Origin: Halobellus ruber
GTDB taxonomy: Archaea > Halobacteriota > Halobacteria > Halobacteriales > Haloferacaceae
Length of the DNA stretch: 64,000 nucleotides
Assembly: GCF_014212355.1 (NCBI RefSeq)
Contig: NZ_JACKXD010000003.1
Location: 496,001 to 560,000, forward strand
Direction: 5' to 3'
Positions 1 through 7,210 of this stretch are shown here, one piece after another; position 1 is the stretch's first letter, and every line of letters begins with the position of its first letter. A model generated the notes under the pieces. The model was not told the origin of the DNA, did no database searches, and saw only the letters and a program-made list of their open reading frames with translations. The position numbers and the translations under genes were made by a program.

Positions 1-111
1 TTAGCGCTGTTGCCGCGCCACCCCGATTCGCACGAACGAAGGGGATACAGACCAGCCGAACACAGTCACATCCCCCGCGCGAGGTGACCGGGCGATGAGC
101 GACCTCGATGA

Positions 112-273
112 GGTGTCCCTCGTGTTGTCGCCCACGGACCGGTGTACCTCAATCTCAGGCAACTGCAGGATTACCGTGCCGAGCGCGAAGCCTGTATCCG
201 GTGGCTGCTCACGTCCGGGAAGGATCCAGGACAGGAATCGGCGGCGAGAATGCGCGTCTACTGTTGGGGTTGA
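112..273 (+). pseudogene. Possible tyrosine recombinase (integrase) N-terminal remnant
   Basis: This short open stretch has no start codon and ends at a stop at 271. From about its tenth residue it reads like the N-terminal core-binding region of haloarchaeal tyrosine recombinases: a helix DYRAEREACIRWLL followed by SGKDP. The resemblance is lost within about 15 residues and no catalytic R-H-R-Y domain is visible in the window. It sits beside a toxin-antitoxin-like pair and on the same side of a tRNA-Gly 3' copy (1379-1423), which fits the decayed integrase of an integrated element. The match is from memory of the family pattern, so the call is tentative. Confidence 0.3.
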
Positions 274-284
274 TACCCAACGAT

Positions 285-299
285 AAGGCTTAACGCCTT
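285..299 (+). promoter_or_regulatory. Palindromic promoter/operator of the toxin-antitoxin pair
   Basis: AAGGC-TTAAC-GCCTT is a perfect 5-bp inverted repeat around an AT core that also serves as a plausible TATA box. The core lies 34-38 bases before the ATG at 328, leaving a leader of about ten bases. A palindrome over the TATA box suits autorepression by the HTH antitoxin encoded second in the operon; the regulator assignment is inference. Confidence 0.5.
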
Positions 300-327
300 T
301 GCGTTCGCATCTCAACACAGGAGAATA

Positions 328-636
328 ATGCCTGCGACGGTCTTGTACCGGGACGAAGGCGAGAAACCGGATGGGAGCCGGTACGAGATGGTCGCGTGGC
401 AAGTCCCGGTGAGCGAGGACTACCCGCAGGGATTGAAGTACAGCTTCCAGTATATGGACGCTGACGGCGACACGCTCCTGCGGTACGACAACTCGCCGTA
501 TCACCTGGATGTCGGTCGACACCACCGACATCCGCCCGAGGGTGAGATCACGAAGCTGGAGTTCGCGGGGCTCTCCGACCTGATCGACGACTTCCAAAAC
601 GAGGTGACCGAAATCTATGAGCAACGAACCGACTGA
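328..636 (+). CDS. TumE-type toxin of a toxin-antitoxin system (DUF6516 family)
   Basis: This 102-residue protein matches the small DUF6516/TumE family, whose members are putative toxins encoded just ahead of an HTH antitoxin. It starts MPATVLYRDE and has the central YSFQYMDADG and YHLDVGRHHR segments typical of the family, followed by an acidic C-terminal helix (LSDLIDDFQNEVTEIYEQ). The length is normal, so it looks intact. Its last 20 bases overlap the next gene, indicating translational coupling. The toxic activity (probably on RNA) is known only from the family; nothing here shows the substrate. It lies in a region with integrase-like and tRNA-derived remnants, so transfer on an element is likely. 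Confidence 0.7.
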   Translation: MPATVLYRDEGEKPDGSRYEMVAWQVPVSEDYPQGLKYSFQYMDADGDTLLRYDNSPYHLDVGRHHRHPPEGEITKLEFAGLSDLIDDFQNEVTEIYEQRTD

Positions 637-1084
637 CACCGAACCCACACACGACGAGTTCACCCCCGACCCGAGCGAGGTCGAGTACCCATCGACGCTG
701 CGTATCACGTCACTCCCAGCGGAGCAGGCCCAAGCGGCGGCGGTCAAGCGCGCCGAGCAGTGGGAGCAAGGCGAGGAAGTCCCGCACGTCGTCAACTTCG
801 AAGATCGGGCACGGCTTCGACAGCTGCTCACTGACCGGCGGATGGAGCTCCTCGAAACGGTGATGGAACAGCCGCCGGAGAGCATCCGGGCGCTGGCCGG
901 TCGCCTCGATCGTGACGTGCACGACGTTCACGACGATCTTCACCTGTTGGCCGAGTACGACATCATCCACTTCGAAGAGGATGGTCGCACGAAGAAGCCG
1001 TACGTCCCGTACGACACGGTCCGGATTGAGGTCGAGTTCGGCCTGCCGCGTGGCGAGGAGTCAGAGTCGGCCGCATCCGCGTAG
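617..1084 (+). CDS. HVO_A0114-type HTH DNA-binding protein, antitoxin partner (TumA-like)
   Basis: This 155-residue protein has a disordered acidic N-terminus (about 1-30), a segment LRITSLPAEQAQAAAVKRAEQ, and a winged-helix domain from about 75 to 150 (LLETVMEQPPESIRALAGRL, then DVHDDLHLLAEYDIIHFEED). This is the layout of the HVO_A0114 family, haloarchaeal DNA-binding proteins found next to DUF6516 toxins. The start at 617 overlaps the toxin gene by 20 bases and places the N-terminus as usual for the family. It probably neutralises the toxin and represses the pair through the palindrome at 285-299; both roles are inferred. Confidence 0.7.
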   Translation: MSNEPTDTEPTHDEFTPDPSEVEYPSTLRITSLPAEQAQAAAVKRAEQWEQGEEVPHVVNFEDRARLRQLLTDRRMELLETVMEQPPESIRALAGRLDRDVHDVHDDLHLLAEYDIIHFEEDGRTKKPYVPYDTVRIEVEFGLPRGEESESAASA

Positions 1085-1378
1085 TCCCTGTTTGGAAGCT
1101 CGATCGCTTCGCTTCAACCCTTCAGGGTAAGCCCCGAAATCCCAGGTTCTTGCTGCTCTAAATCCCGGCCTCGTCAAAACCGTCGTTAATCACCGACTCG
1201 CTGGGAACATTCTGGCTCTGAAACCAGCTACAGCCTTCATCCGAATCGCTAGTGTCCAAGCGCCACGCTCCCGGGTTTTATAAGTAAAGCCCCGCAAATC
1301 ACGGCTGTAACAGGCCAAAATCCGGGATATGGCGCAGGGATTCGGGGGTGGTGCCGAATCCTGTCGTTCGGACGGAAC
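1085..1378. other. Intergenic stretch without a recognisable gene
   Basis: About 290 bases between the antitoxin gene and the tRNA-Gly copy. GC content is lower than in the flanking genes and no frame has haloarchaeal codon use. It includes TTTTATAAGTAAAG near 1275 and a hairpin GATTCGG...CCGAATC at 1339-1360. I assign no function; it looks like the inside edge of a decaying element. Confidence 0.4.
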
Positions 1379-1423
1379 GGGCTTCCCAAGCCACTAGCCC
1401 GGGTTCAATTCCCGGCTGGCGCA
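1379..1423 (+). other. 3' part of a tRNA-Gly(CCC), probable attachment-site copy
   Basis: From the anticodon loop onward this is a good tRNA: loop TTCCCAA (anticodon CCC at 1385-1387), a T-arm CCGGG-TTCAATT-CCCGG and the acceptor strand CTGGCGC plus discriminator A. The 5' half is missing: the bases ahead cannot form the acceptor or D stem and the anticodon stem pairs only partly. A tRNA 3' part with no 5' part is what integrase-mediated insertion leaves at one end of an element, the intact tRNA being at the other end, here expected to the left of the window. Confidence 0.6.
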
Positions 1424-1712
1424 CTCTCTGCGGTCGTTTGCCAGCCGACCTCACGCTCGTTGCACTCGCGTGACTCCCGGCTGGCGCAGTTTCTGCCGAG
1501 CGAAGCGAGGCGAAAATCGCGACGAGGGAATTGAACCAGGAGCGGCAGCGACCGTGGTTCAGTTCCCGGCTGGCGCACTCCCTGCGGTCGTTTGCCAGCC
1601 GACCTCACGCTCGTTGCACTCGCGTGACTCCCGGTCGGCGCAGTTTCTGCCGAGCGAAGCGAGGCGAAAATCGCGACGAGGGAATCGAATCAGGGAGCGG
1701 CAGCGACCGTCT
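1404..1712 (+). repeat. 154-bp tandem duplication of the tRNA-Gly tail and flank
   Basis: Two head-to-tail copies (1404-1557 and 1558-1712) begin with the tRNA T-loop tail (TTCAATTCCCGGCTGGCGCA, then TTCAGTTCCCGGCTGGCGCA). Each has a second shorter tail copy in the middle (CCCGGCTGGCGCA near 1473, CCCGGTCGGCGCA near 1629), then GCGAAGCGAGGCG. The first copy ends in an inverted T-arm (GGGAATTGAACC, 1527-1538) facing the direct one (GGTTCAGTTCCC, 1556-1567). The copies differ at only a few positions, so the duplication is fairly recent. Confidence 0.8.
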
Positions 1713-1855
1713 CGACACGGGAGGCCGAGCCGCCAGCCGGATCGTCGCAGCCGAATCCGCCCGACGGGGCGCAAGCCAGCGACGGTCATCATTCGATCAG
1801 TACACCGAAGTACGCCGGCGCTGAACTGCCCTCACGGTACAAGAGGACCCAATTC

Positions 1856-2866
1856 GTGCAACGATTCCTCCGGTTTCTCGTCGGTGTCGCCGTCGGGGCG
1901 CTCGTTCTGGGCGGCTATCTTTACACGGTCGGCGTCGGAACCGTCATAGATCGGTTGGCCGTCGTCGGCCCCCGGGTGGTCGCGGTCGTGTTCGTCCTCG
2001 TTGTGCTTGAGGGCGTGGCGGATGCGATCGGGGTGTGGGCGTCGATCAAGCCGCTGGGCGAGGGGCTTTCGGGTCCGGACAGCGTCCGGTTCGCGCTCGC
2101 GGGCGACTTCTTCGACGTGCTCAGTCCGGCGGGTCCGGTCAGTTCGGAACCGATTATGGCCCGCTTTTTCAGCGTCGCGACCGGGGCAGGGTACTCCGAC
2201 GCGCTCGGCGTCCGCTCGACCGCGAAGTACGTCAAGTCGGGAACACAAGTGGGCTGTTCCGGCCTCGTCGGCCTGTTCGTGCTGGCTGGCTCCCCGGAGG
2301 TGACGCGGATCCTGCTCACGCTGGGCGTGTCGGCCGTCGGGCTGGTGGCACTCGGCGGCGCGTTGCTCAGGTCCCGGCGGGTACTCTCGACGGGGCTCGT
2401 TGCGGGACTCACGCCGGTCGTCGGACGCGTGTCCGGGCTCTATCGTGACGAGTCGTACGGCCGTGCGGCGGTCGTCGACGCCGTCAGTCGGTACTGGGAG
2501 CGCATCGTGGCCTTCCGCGAGACGCCGGGGTTGGTGGCCCTCATCGCCGCCGGCGGACTCCTCGAACAGGCGTTGACCGCGGCCGCGCTCTGGGTCGCCC
2601 TCTCCGGGGTCGGAGTCGGGGGCGCGTTCCTCCCGATTCTCGTCGTCGTTCCCCTCCCGCAGGTCGCGAGTGTCGTGCCCATCCCGGGGAGCCTCGGGGC
2701 GTACGACCTCCTGTTAGGTGGGGCCTTGGTCGCCGTCACCGGCGCCCCCGTCGCCGGGGCGACGGCGGCGGTCCTGCTCGTTCGGACCCTCGCGCTCCCG
2801 TTCGGCACGGTCGCCGGCGGGATCTGCGTCGCCTCGTTGCGCGGGTGGCGGCCGACCGCCGGGTGA
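1856..2866 (+). CDS. Flippase-like integral membrane protein (LPG synthase TM / UPF0104 family)
   Basis: This 336-residue protein is almost wholly hydrophobic, with about eight membrane segments, and belongs to the lysylphosphatidylglycerol-synthase TM region (UPF0104, AglD-like) superfamily. Family marks are the early SIKPLG segment, FFDVLSPAGPVSSEPIMARF near residues 83-102 and the late GSLGAYDLLLGGAL segment. Members are thought to move or use lipid-linked sugars or lipids across the membrane, but the substrate here is unknown. The GTG at 1856 is the first start that gives a complete first membrane helix. It stands alone on this strand. A more divergent paralogue lies at 60818-61867. Confidence 0.75.
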   Translation: MQRFLRFLVGVAVGALVLGGYLYTVGVGTVIDRLAVVGPRVVAVVFVLVVLEGVADAIGVWASIKPLGEGLSGPDSVRFALAGDFFDVLSPAGPVSSEPIMARFFSVATGAGYSDALGVRSTAKYVKSGTQVGCSGLVGLFVLAGSPEVTRILLTLGVSAVGLVALGGALLRSRRVLSTGLVAGLTPVVGRVSGLYRDESYGRAAVVDAVSRYWERIVAFRETPGLVALIAAGGLLEQALTAAALWVALSGVGVGGAFLPILVVVPLPQVASVVPIPGSLGAYDLLLGGALVAVTGAPVAGATAAVLLVRTLALPFGTVAGGICVASLRGWRPTAG

Positions 2867-3089
2867 ACACCTCTGAAGGGGTCTCGGTCGGCCGCCGTCC
2901 GTCGGCGTACCCCGGATCTCCAGCAGAAACGGTGCCCTGATCGGTATTGTGGGCTATATAGATCGGCTCCGGCGGCGCTGCCCGGATCGAGTTCACGGCG
3001 TCGGTCCGCCGGCCCGCTTTCGGGTCGCCTCGGCACCCGGGACGGAGTCGTCGCTTACTGGCGGTTCTCACGGCGTCGCGCCGACGCGA

Positions 3090-3254
3090 CTACGACAGGT
3101 CGTAGACGGCAACGTCGCCACCGCAGTTCGGACACCCCTCGGCGTCCCTCGTGAGATTCGTCCCGCAGTCACGACACTCGACGTGTGTGCGCTCGTCGGT
3201 CGCTGAACCGCCGCCGCCGGTTATCAGGATCGGGAGGACGTCACGAACTCCCAT
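3090..3254 (-). CDS. Zinc-ribbon microprotein (54 aa)
   Basis: A small gene reading MGVRDVLPILITGGGG, then CRDCGTNL and CPNCGGDV, ending YDLS. Two CxxC knuckles 14 residues apart form a minimal rubredoxin-like zinc ribbon, typical of the very abundant haloarchaeal zinc-finger microproteins. Such proteins often act as small regulators or protein-binding modules; no specific role can be read here. The ATG at 3254 is the only good start. The 223-base stretch between this gene and the flippase-like gene holds no other convincing frame. Confidence 0.65.
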   Translation of the reverse strand: MGVRDVLPILITGGGGSATDERTHVECRDCGTNLTRDAEGCPNCGGDVAVYDLS

Positions 3255-3361
3255 CACTTCGTATGGTAGGCGTTGTCACATATAAGCGTCACGCCTGTTG
3301 CGACGTCCACGCGGGGCCACCGTCGGAGGCTCCGGGGGGGCCACACGGCGGGATGTCCACG

Positions 3362-6031
3362 TTACCAGCGCCGGAGGATCCCCAGCAGCCGGTAGTCGTG
3401 ATCCGGGGTGTACCGCCGGAACAGGAGGCTGTTCGTCAGCACCGACACCGACGACAGCGCCATTGCACCCGCCGCGAGGATGGGCTGCAGCAGCCCGAGC
3501 GACGCCAGCGGGATCATCGCCGTATTGTACCCCAGCGCCCAGAACAGGTTCTGCTTGATCTTCGAGAGGGTGCCCGCCGAGATCCGGATCGCCTTCACCA
3601 CGTCCGTCGGATCGTCGCGCATCAGCGTCACGTCCGCGGCCTCGATGGCGACGTCGGTGCCCGAGCCCAGCGCCGTCCCGACCGAGGCCGTCGCGAGCGC
3701 CGGCGCGTCGTTGACGCCGTCGCCGACCATCATCGCCGCTGTCCCCTCGGCCTGGATCGACTCGATCACGGCGGCCTTGTCGTCGGGCAACACCTCCGCG
3801 CGGACGTTGTCGGGGTCGATCCCGACCTCGTCGGCGACCGCGCGGGCGGTCCGTTCGTTGTCCCCCGTGAGCAGGTGGACGTCGAGGCCGCGCTCGCGGA
3901 GGTCGCGGACCGCGTCGGCGGCGGTGGGCTTGACCGTGTCCGCGTCGGCGACGACGCCGACGACCGCGCCCGCGTCGCTCCCGGCCCCGTCCGGGGCGTC
4001 ACGCGGGATCCGCCCGACGAGCATCGCGGTCTTGCCCTCCGATTCCAGCCGCCGCAGTTCCTCCTCGGCGGGCGCGGTGTCGATGCCGGCGTCGTCGAGC
4101 AGCCGGCGGTTGCCGACGAGGACGGTCGCGCCCTCGACCGTCGCGCGGACGCCCTGCCCGGGGACGTTCTCGAAGTCCGTCGCCTCGGGGACGTCGATGC
4201 CGCGCGCTTCGGCGCCCGCGACGACGGCGCGACCGAGGGGGTGTTCGCTGTTCCGCTCGGCCGCCGCGGCCAAGCGGAGGACCTCGGCCTCGGCATCCGG
4301 ACCGGCTTCGGGCTCGCCACCGGACGCCGAACCGTCGTCGTCGCGGAGTCGGCCGCCGTCCGGCGCGCGCTCGATGGCGACGACGTCCGTCAGCGACATC
4401 TCGCCTTCGGTGAGCGTGCCCGTCTTGTCGAAGACGACCGCGTCGACGTCGCGGACGCGTTCGAGGACGTCGCCGCCTTTGAACACCACGCCGTTGTTCG
4501 CCCCGATCGAGGTGCCGACCATCGTCGCCGCGGGGGTGGCGAGCCCGAGCGCACAGGGACACGCGATCAGGACCGCGGAGGCGAACACCAGCACGGCGAA
4601 CTCGACCGCCGAGACCGTCCCACCCGCCGCGGCGGGGCCGCCGACGATGACCGCCCACACCGGGAGCGCCGCCACGAACCCCGCGAGCGCGGCGGGCGCG
4701 AGCAGCCAGGCGCTCGCCCACAGCAGCGCGTTTGCGATCACCGCGGGCACGAAGTACGCCGAGATCCGGTCGGCGACGGTCTGGATCTCGGGCTGGCGGG
4801 ACTGTGCCTCCTTCACCGTCCGGACGATCTGCTGGATCGCGGTGTCTGCGCCGACCTTCGTGGCCTCGACGACGAGGACGCCGTTCCGGTTCACCGTCGA
4901 GCCCACCACCTCGTCGCCCGCCGTCTTCGAGACCGGCACGGACTCGCCGGTCACCATCGACTCGTCGACCGCGGACTCGCCGTCGACGACGACGCCGTCG
5001 GTCGGGATCTTCTCGCCCGGCCGGACCTTCATCCGGTCGCCGACCGCGACCTCCTCGACCGGGACCTCCCGTTCCGCCCCGTCCGCGTCGACCAGCGTGG
5101 CGGTGTCGGCCTCCATCTCCAAAAGCGACCGGAGCGCGTCCGACGCCTGGCCCTTCGAGCGGGCTTCGAGGTAGTTGCCGAGTGTGATGAACACGAGGAT
5201 CAGGGCGGCGGTGTCGAAGTACAGCCCCGCGCCGGGGAGGATCCCGACCAGGGCGACGACGGAGTAAAGGTACGCCGTCGTCGACCCCAGCGCGATCAGC
5301 ACGTCCATGTTCGCGGTCCGGTTCCGGACTACGGCCGTGTAGCTGTTCTCGTAGAACTCCCGGCCGAGCACGACCTGCACGGGCGTTGCGAGCGCGAACG
5401 CGACCCACCCGAACGGGACCCGAGTTCCGGGGATCGTCGCCGGGACCGCGCCGGGCGCGAACAGGTGGAGCGCAAGCATCGCAACCAGCGGCGTCGAGAG
5501 TGCGGCGCCGAACAGGGTGAGTCGCTTCTGCCGTCTGATCTCGTCGTTCCGGGCCACGTCGCGGGCGTCGTCACCGTCACCAGCACCGGCGTCGCCGCCG
5601 TCATCCCCGGTCTCCCGGACGGGCGTGTAGCCCGCCGCCTCGATCGCGTCGTAGAGCTCCTCGATCGAGACCTCACCGGGGACGTACTCCACCTGCGCCT
5701 CGTCGGTCGCGAAATTCACGTTCGCGCGGATTACGCCCGGCGTCGACTCCAGGGTCGACTGGTTCGTCGCCGCGCAGTCGGCACACGTCATATCGGTGAT
5801 GCCGACGGTGACGCTCTCGGCAACCGGGTCGTAGCCCGCCGACTCGATCGCGCCGTACACGTCCGCCAGCGACGTTCGCTCCGGGTCGAAGGTCACCGTC
5901 GCCTCGTCGGTCGCGACGTTGACCGACGCGGCCTCGACGCCGTCGAGCGATTCGATGGCGTCCTGTACCGTCCCCGCGCAGTTCGCGCAGGTCATCCCCC
6001 CGACGTCGAGGTGGATCGTCCGTGTACTCAT
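3362..6031 (-). CDS. copA: Copper-exporting P1B-type ATPase CopA
   Basis: An 889-residue heavy-metal P-type ATPase. Two N-terminal metal-binding domains come first: GMTCANC near residue 13 and a second with the variant DMTCADC near residue 80. Then follow the membrane segments, the phosphatase-domain TGES motif, the ion-binding [11 protein letters not shown] in the sixth membrane helix (Cys about 491 and 493), the phosphorylation site DKTGTLT (Asp about 534), the SEHPLG motif of the N domain and [13 protein letters not shown] in the membrane plus the HMA domains point to Cu(I) export at the expense of ATP. The upstream gene on the same strand encodes a TRASH-domain Lrp regulator, the usual haloarchaeal copper sensor. 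The 107-base gap between them carries CTTTCGAAGC and CCTTCGAACG motifs (see separate entry). Confidence 0.95.
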   Translation of the reverse strand: MSTRTIHLDVGGMTCANCAGTVQDAIESLDGVEAASVNVATDEATVTFDPERTSLADVYGAIESAGYDPVAESVTVGITDMTCADCAATNQSTLESTPGVIRANVNFATDEAQVEYVPGEVSIEELYDAIEAAGYTPVRETGDDGGDAGAGDGDDARDVARNDEIRRQKRLTLFGAALSTPLVAMLALHLFAPGAVPATIPGTRVPFGWVAFALATPVQVVLGREFYENSYTAVVRNRTANMDVLIALGSTTAYLYSVVALVGILPGAGLYFDTAALILVFITLGNYLEARSKGQASDALRSLLEMEADTATLVDADGAEREVPVEEVAVGDRMKVRPGEKIPTDGVVVDGESAVDESMVTGESVPVSKTAGDEVVGSTVNRNGVLVVEATKVGADTAIQQIVRTVKEAQSRQPEIQTVADRISAYFVPAVIANALLWASAWLLAPAALAGFVAALPVWAVIVGGPAAAGGTVSAVEFAVLVFASAVLIACPCALGLATPAATMVGTSIGANNGVVFKGGDVLERVRDVDAVVFDKTGTLTEGEMSLTDVVAIERAPDGGRLRDDDGSASGGEPEAGPDAEAEVLRLAAAAERNSEHPLGRAVVAGAEARGIDVPEATDFENVPGQGVRATVEGATVLVGNRRLLDDAGIDTAPAEEELRRLESEGKTAMLVGRIPRDAPDGAGSDAGAVVGVVADADTVKPTAADAVRDLRERGLDVHLLTGDNERTARAVADEVGIDPDNVRAEVLPDDKAAVIESIQAEGTAAMMVGDGVNDAPALATASVGTALGSGTDVAIEAADVTLMRDDPTDVVKAIRISAGTLSKIKQNLFWALGYNTAMIPLASLGLLQPILAAGAMALSSVSVLTNSLLFRRYTPDHDYRLLGILRRW

Positions 6032-6071
6032 TGTACGCCAGTGTAGGAGTCCCACTCTTACCTCGATTGTC

Positions 6072-6117
6072 CCTTTCGAAGCAGTCCTCGCGGGGGATCG
6101 AAACCTTCGAACGAAAA
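6072..6117 (-). promoter_or_regulatory. Candidate copper-responsive operator ahead of copA
   Basis: CTTTCGAAGC at 6073-6082 and CCTTCGAACG at 6104-6113 lie 42-82 bases upstream of the copA ATG. The same core, CTTTCGAA, recurs ahead of the neighbouring regulator gene at 6783-6790 (reverse) and 6813-6820. The core TTCGAA is a perfect palindrome, as expected for a dimeric Lrp-type protein. That the TRASH regulator binds it is inference from position and repetition. Confidence 0.45.
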
Positions 6118-6138
6118 GTGGGGGTCCGGCTCGAAGCC

Positions 6139-6732
6139 TCACCCGGCACCGGCTTCGAGTTCCTCGTAGCGCTCGCGGAACTGTGCCAGACACGACGGAC
6201 AGCAGAAGTGGTACTGCTCGCCGTCGAACCGTTCGCTTCGCCCCTCACTGGTGACGGTGTTGCCGCACTCCGCACACGACAGCGCGAACTCCGCGCCCCC
6301 GAGCGAGGGGGTCCACTCCGCGTCGCTGACGACCGTCACCTCGTAGTCGTCGACCAGAGAGAGGTCGACGAGCCGGCCGAGCTGCTCGCGGACCGCGTCG
6401 GCGCGGAACCGCGCGTGGAAGACGACGTCGCCCTCGGCGGTCACGAACGCGTGTTCGACGGCGTCAGCGGCCACGACCGCCTCGCGGACCTCGCTTACGA
6501 CGTCGGCGGGGAGCGCAAGCGTCACCAGCACTGGCACGCCGGCCCGGAGCTGCGAGCGGTCGAGGTCGACGGTGAACCGGCGGATCACGCCGGACTCGCG
6601 GAGCCGATCGATACGGGCGGAGACCGCCGGCGGCGAGAGGTCGACCTCCGCAGCGATGTCGCTATAGGGGCGTCGCGCGTCCGCGACGAGGAGTTCGAGG
6701 ATACGGACGTCGGTCTCGTCGAGCGTGGACAT
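6139..6732 (-). CDS. Lrp/AsnC-family regulator with C-terminal TRASH metal-sensing domain
   Basis: This 197-residue regulator has an N-terminal AsnC-type helix-turn-helix (about 1-60: [20 protein letters not shown], then [18 protein letters not shown]), a central RAM-like ligand-binding region, and a C-terminal TRASH domain with CAECGNTV and [10 protein letters not shown] (about 151-186). In haloarchaea such Lrp-TRASH proteins sense copper and control the P-type ATPase, and here copA follows directly on the same strand. The protein probably binds Cu through the TRASH cysteines and acts at the CTTTCGAA motifs on both sides of its gene. The ATG at 6732 begins right at the HTH, as is typical for the family. 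Confidence 0.88.
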   Translation of the reverse strand: MSTLDETDVRILELLVADARRPYSDIAAEVDLSPPAVSARIDRLRESGVIRRFTVDLDRSQLRAGVPVLVTLALPADVVSEVREAVVAADAVEHAFVTAEGDVVFHARFRADAVREQLGRLVDLSLVDDYEVTVVSDAEWTPSLGGAEFALSCAECGNTVTSEGRSERFDGEQYHFCCPSCLAQFRERYEELEAGAG

Positions 6733-6782
6733 ACCGGCCGTTCGATCCGGAGGCTAAAAACCGCTGCCCACGACAGTTTGGA

Positions 6783-6822
6783 TTCGAAAGTTTGCGGACT
6801 CATCAGCCACAGCTTTCGAAGG
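6783..6822. promoter_or_regulatory. CTTTCGAA motifs ahead of the TRASH regulator
   Basis: ATTCGAAAG at 6782-6790 (reverse of CTTTCGAAT) and CTTTCGAAGG at 6813-6822 lie 50-90 bases upstream of the regulator's ATG at 6732. They match the elements upstream of copA, so autoregulation together with copA control is the simplest reading. Confidence 0.45.
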
Positions 6823-6839
6823 CTTGCCGCCGCCGACCG

Positions 6840-7130
6840 TCAGTCCTCGTCGGCCTGGGCGGCCTCGACCGTGTCAGCGTGTGAGTTGAGTGCGTCCGCC
6901 AGCGTCCGCGCTTGGTCGGCCGACAGCGTCGCCTCGTCGGCGTGGGCGGGAACCGAATCGAGGTGGCTGTTGTCGATCTCCAGTTGGAACTTCACGTGGT
7001 CGGGGTTCTCCCGCGGGGAGGTGACGTTCAACACCGCCACGCCCGACTCCTCGAAGTCGTGGCCGCGGGCGGTGGCGTCGACGAGATCGAGCGTGGTGTA
7101 GGCGTTCACCTTGAGCAGTCGGTTCGGCAT
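6840..7130 (-). CDS. DUF6360 family protein
   Basis: A 96-residue protein beginning MPNRLLKVNAYTTLDLVDAT, with the conserved LNVTSPRENPDHVKFQLEID core and a C-terminal helical part (LSADQARTLADAL). This is the haloarchaeal DUF6360 pattern; its function is unknown. It lies 80 bases downstream of nirA on the same strand, so it may be cotranscribed and serve nitrite assimilation, but that rests on position alone. The ATG at 7130 gives the family's usual N-terminus; longer frames upstream have no family support. Confidence 0.75.
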   Translation of the reverse strand: MPNRLLKVNAYTTLDLVDATARGHDFEESGVAVLNVTSPRENPDHVKFQLEIDNSHLDSVPAHADEATLSADQARTLADALNSHADTVEAAQADED

Positions 7131-7210
7131 TGGCGTATTGTGACGTGTCGGTGGGAAGTCGGTGTCGGTAGTCGGATCGGACGCGCGGAACGCGAACCCC
7201 GCCGGCGACC

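Noticed and set aside
1..885. A 294-codon minus-strand frame at the left edge
   Set aside because: It is antisense to the toxin and antitoxin genes, which match known families. Its own translation has no motif.
1330..1423. A full-length tRNA-Gly with an unusual 5' half or an intron
   Set aside because: The bases ahead of the anticodon loop make neither the acceptor nor the D stem, and archaeal introns sit after the anticodon, where this copy is normal.
1558..1712. A second tRNA-Gly gene in the tandem repeat
   Set aside because: The repeat holds only T-arm and acceptor sequence. There is no anticodon or D arm.
3185..6046. A 953-codon open frame on the plus strand
   Set aside because: It lies opposite copA, whose motifs are unmistakable. 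The translation is Arg/Asp/Val-rich with no motif, as expected for the reverse strand of a high-GC gene.
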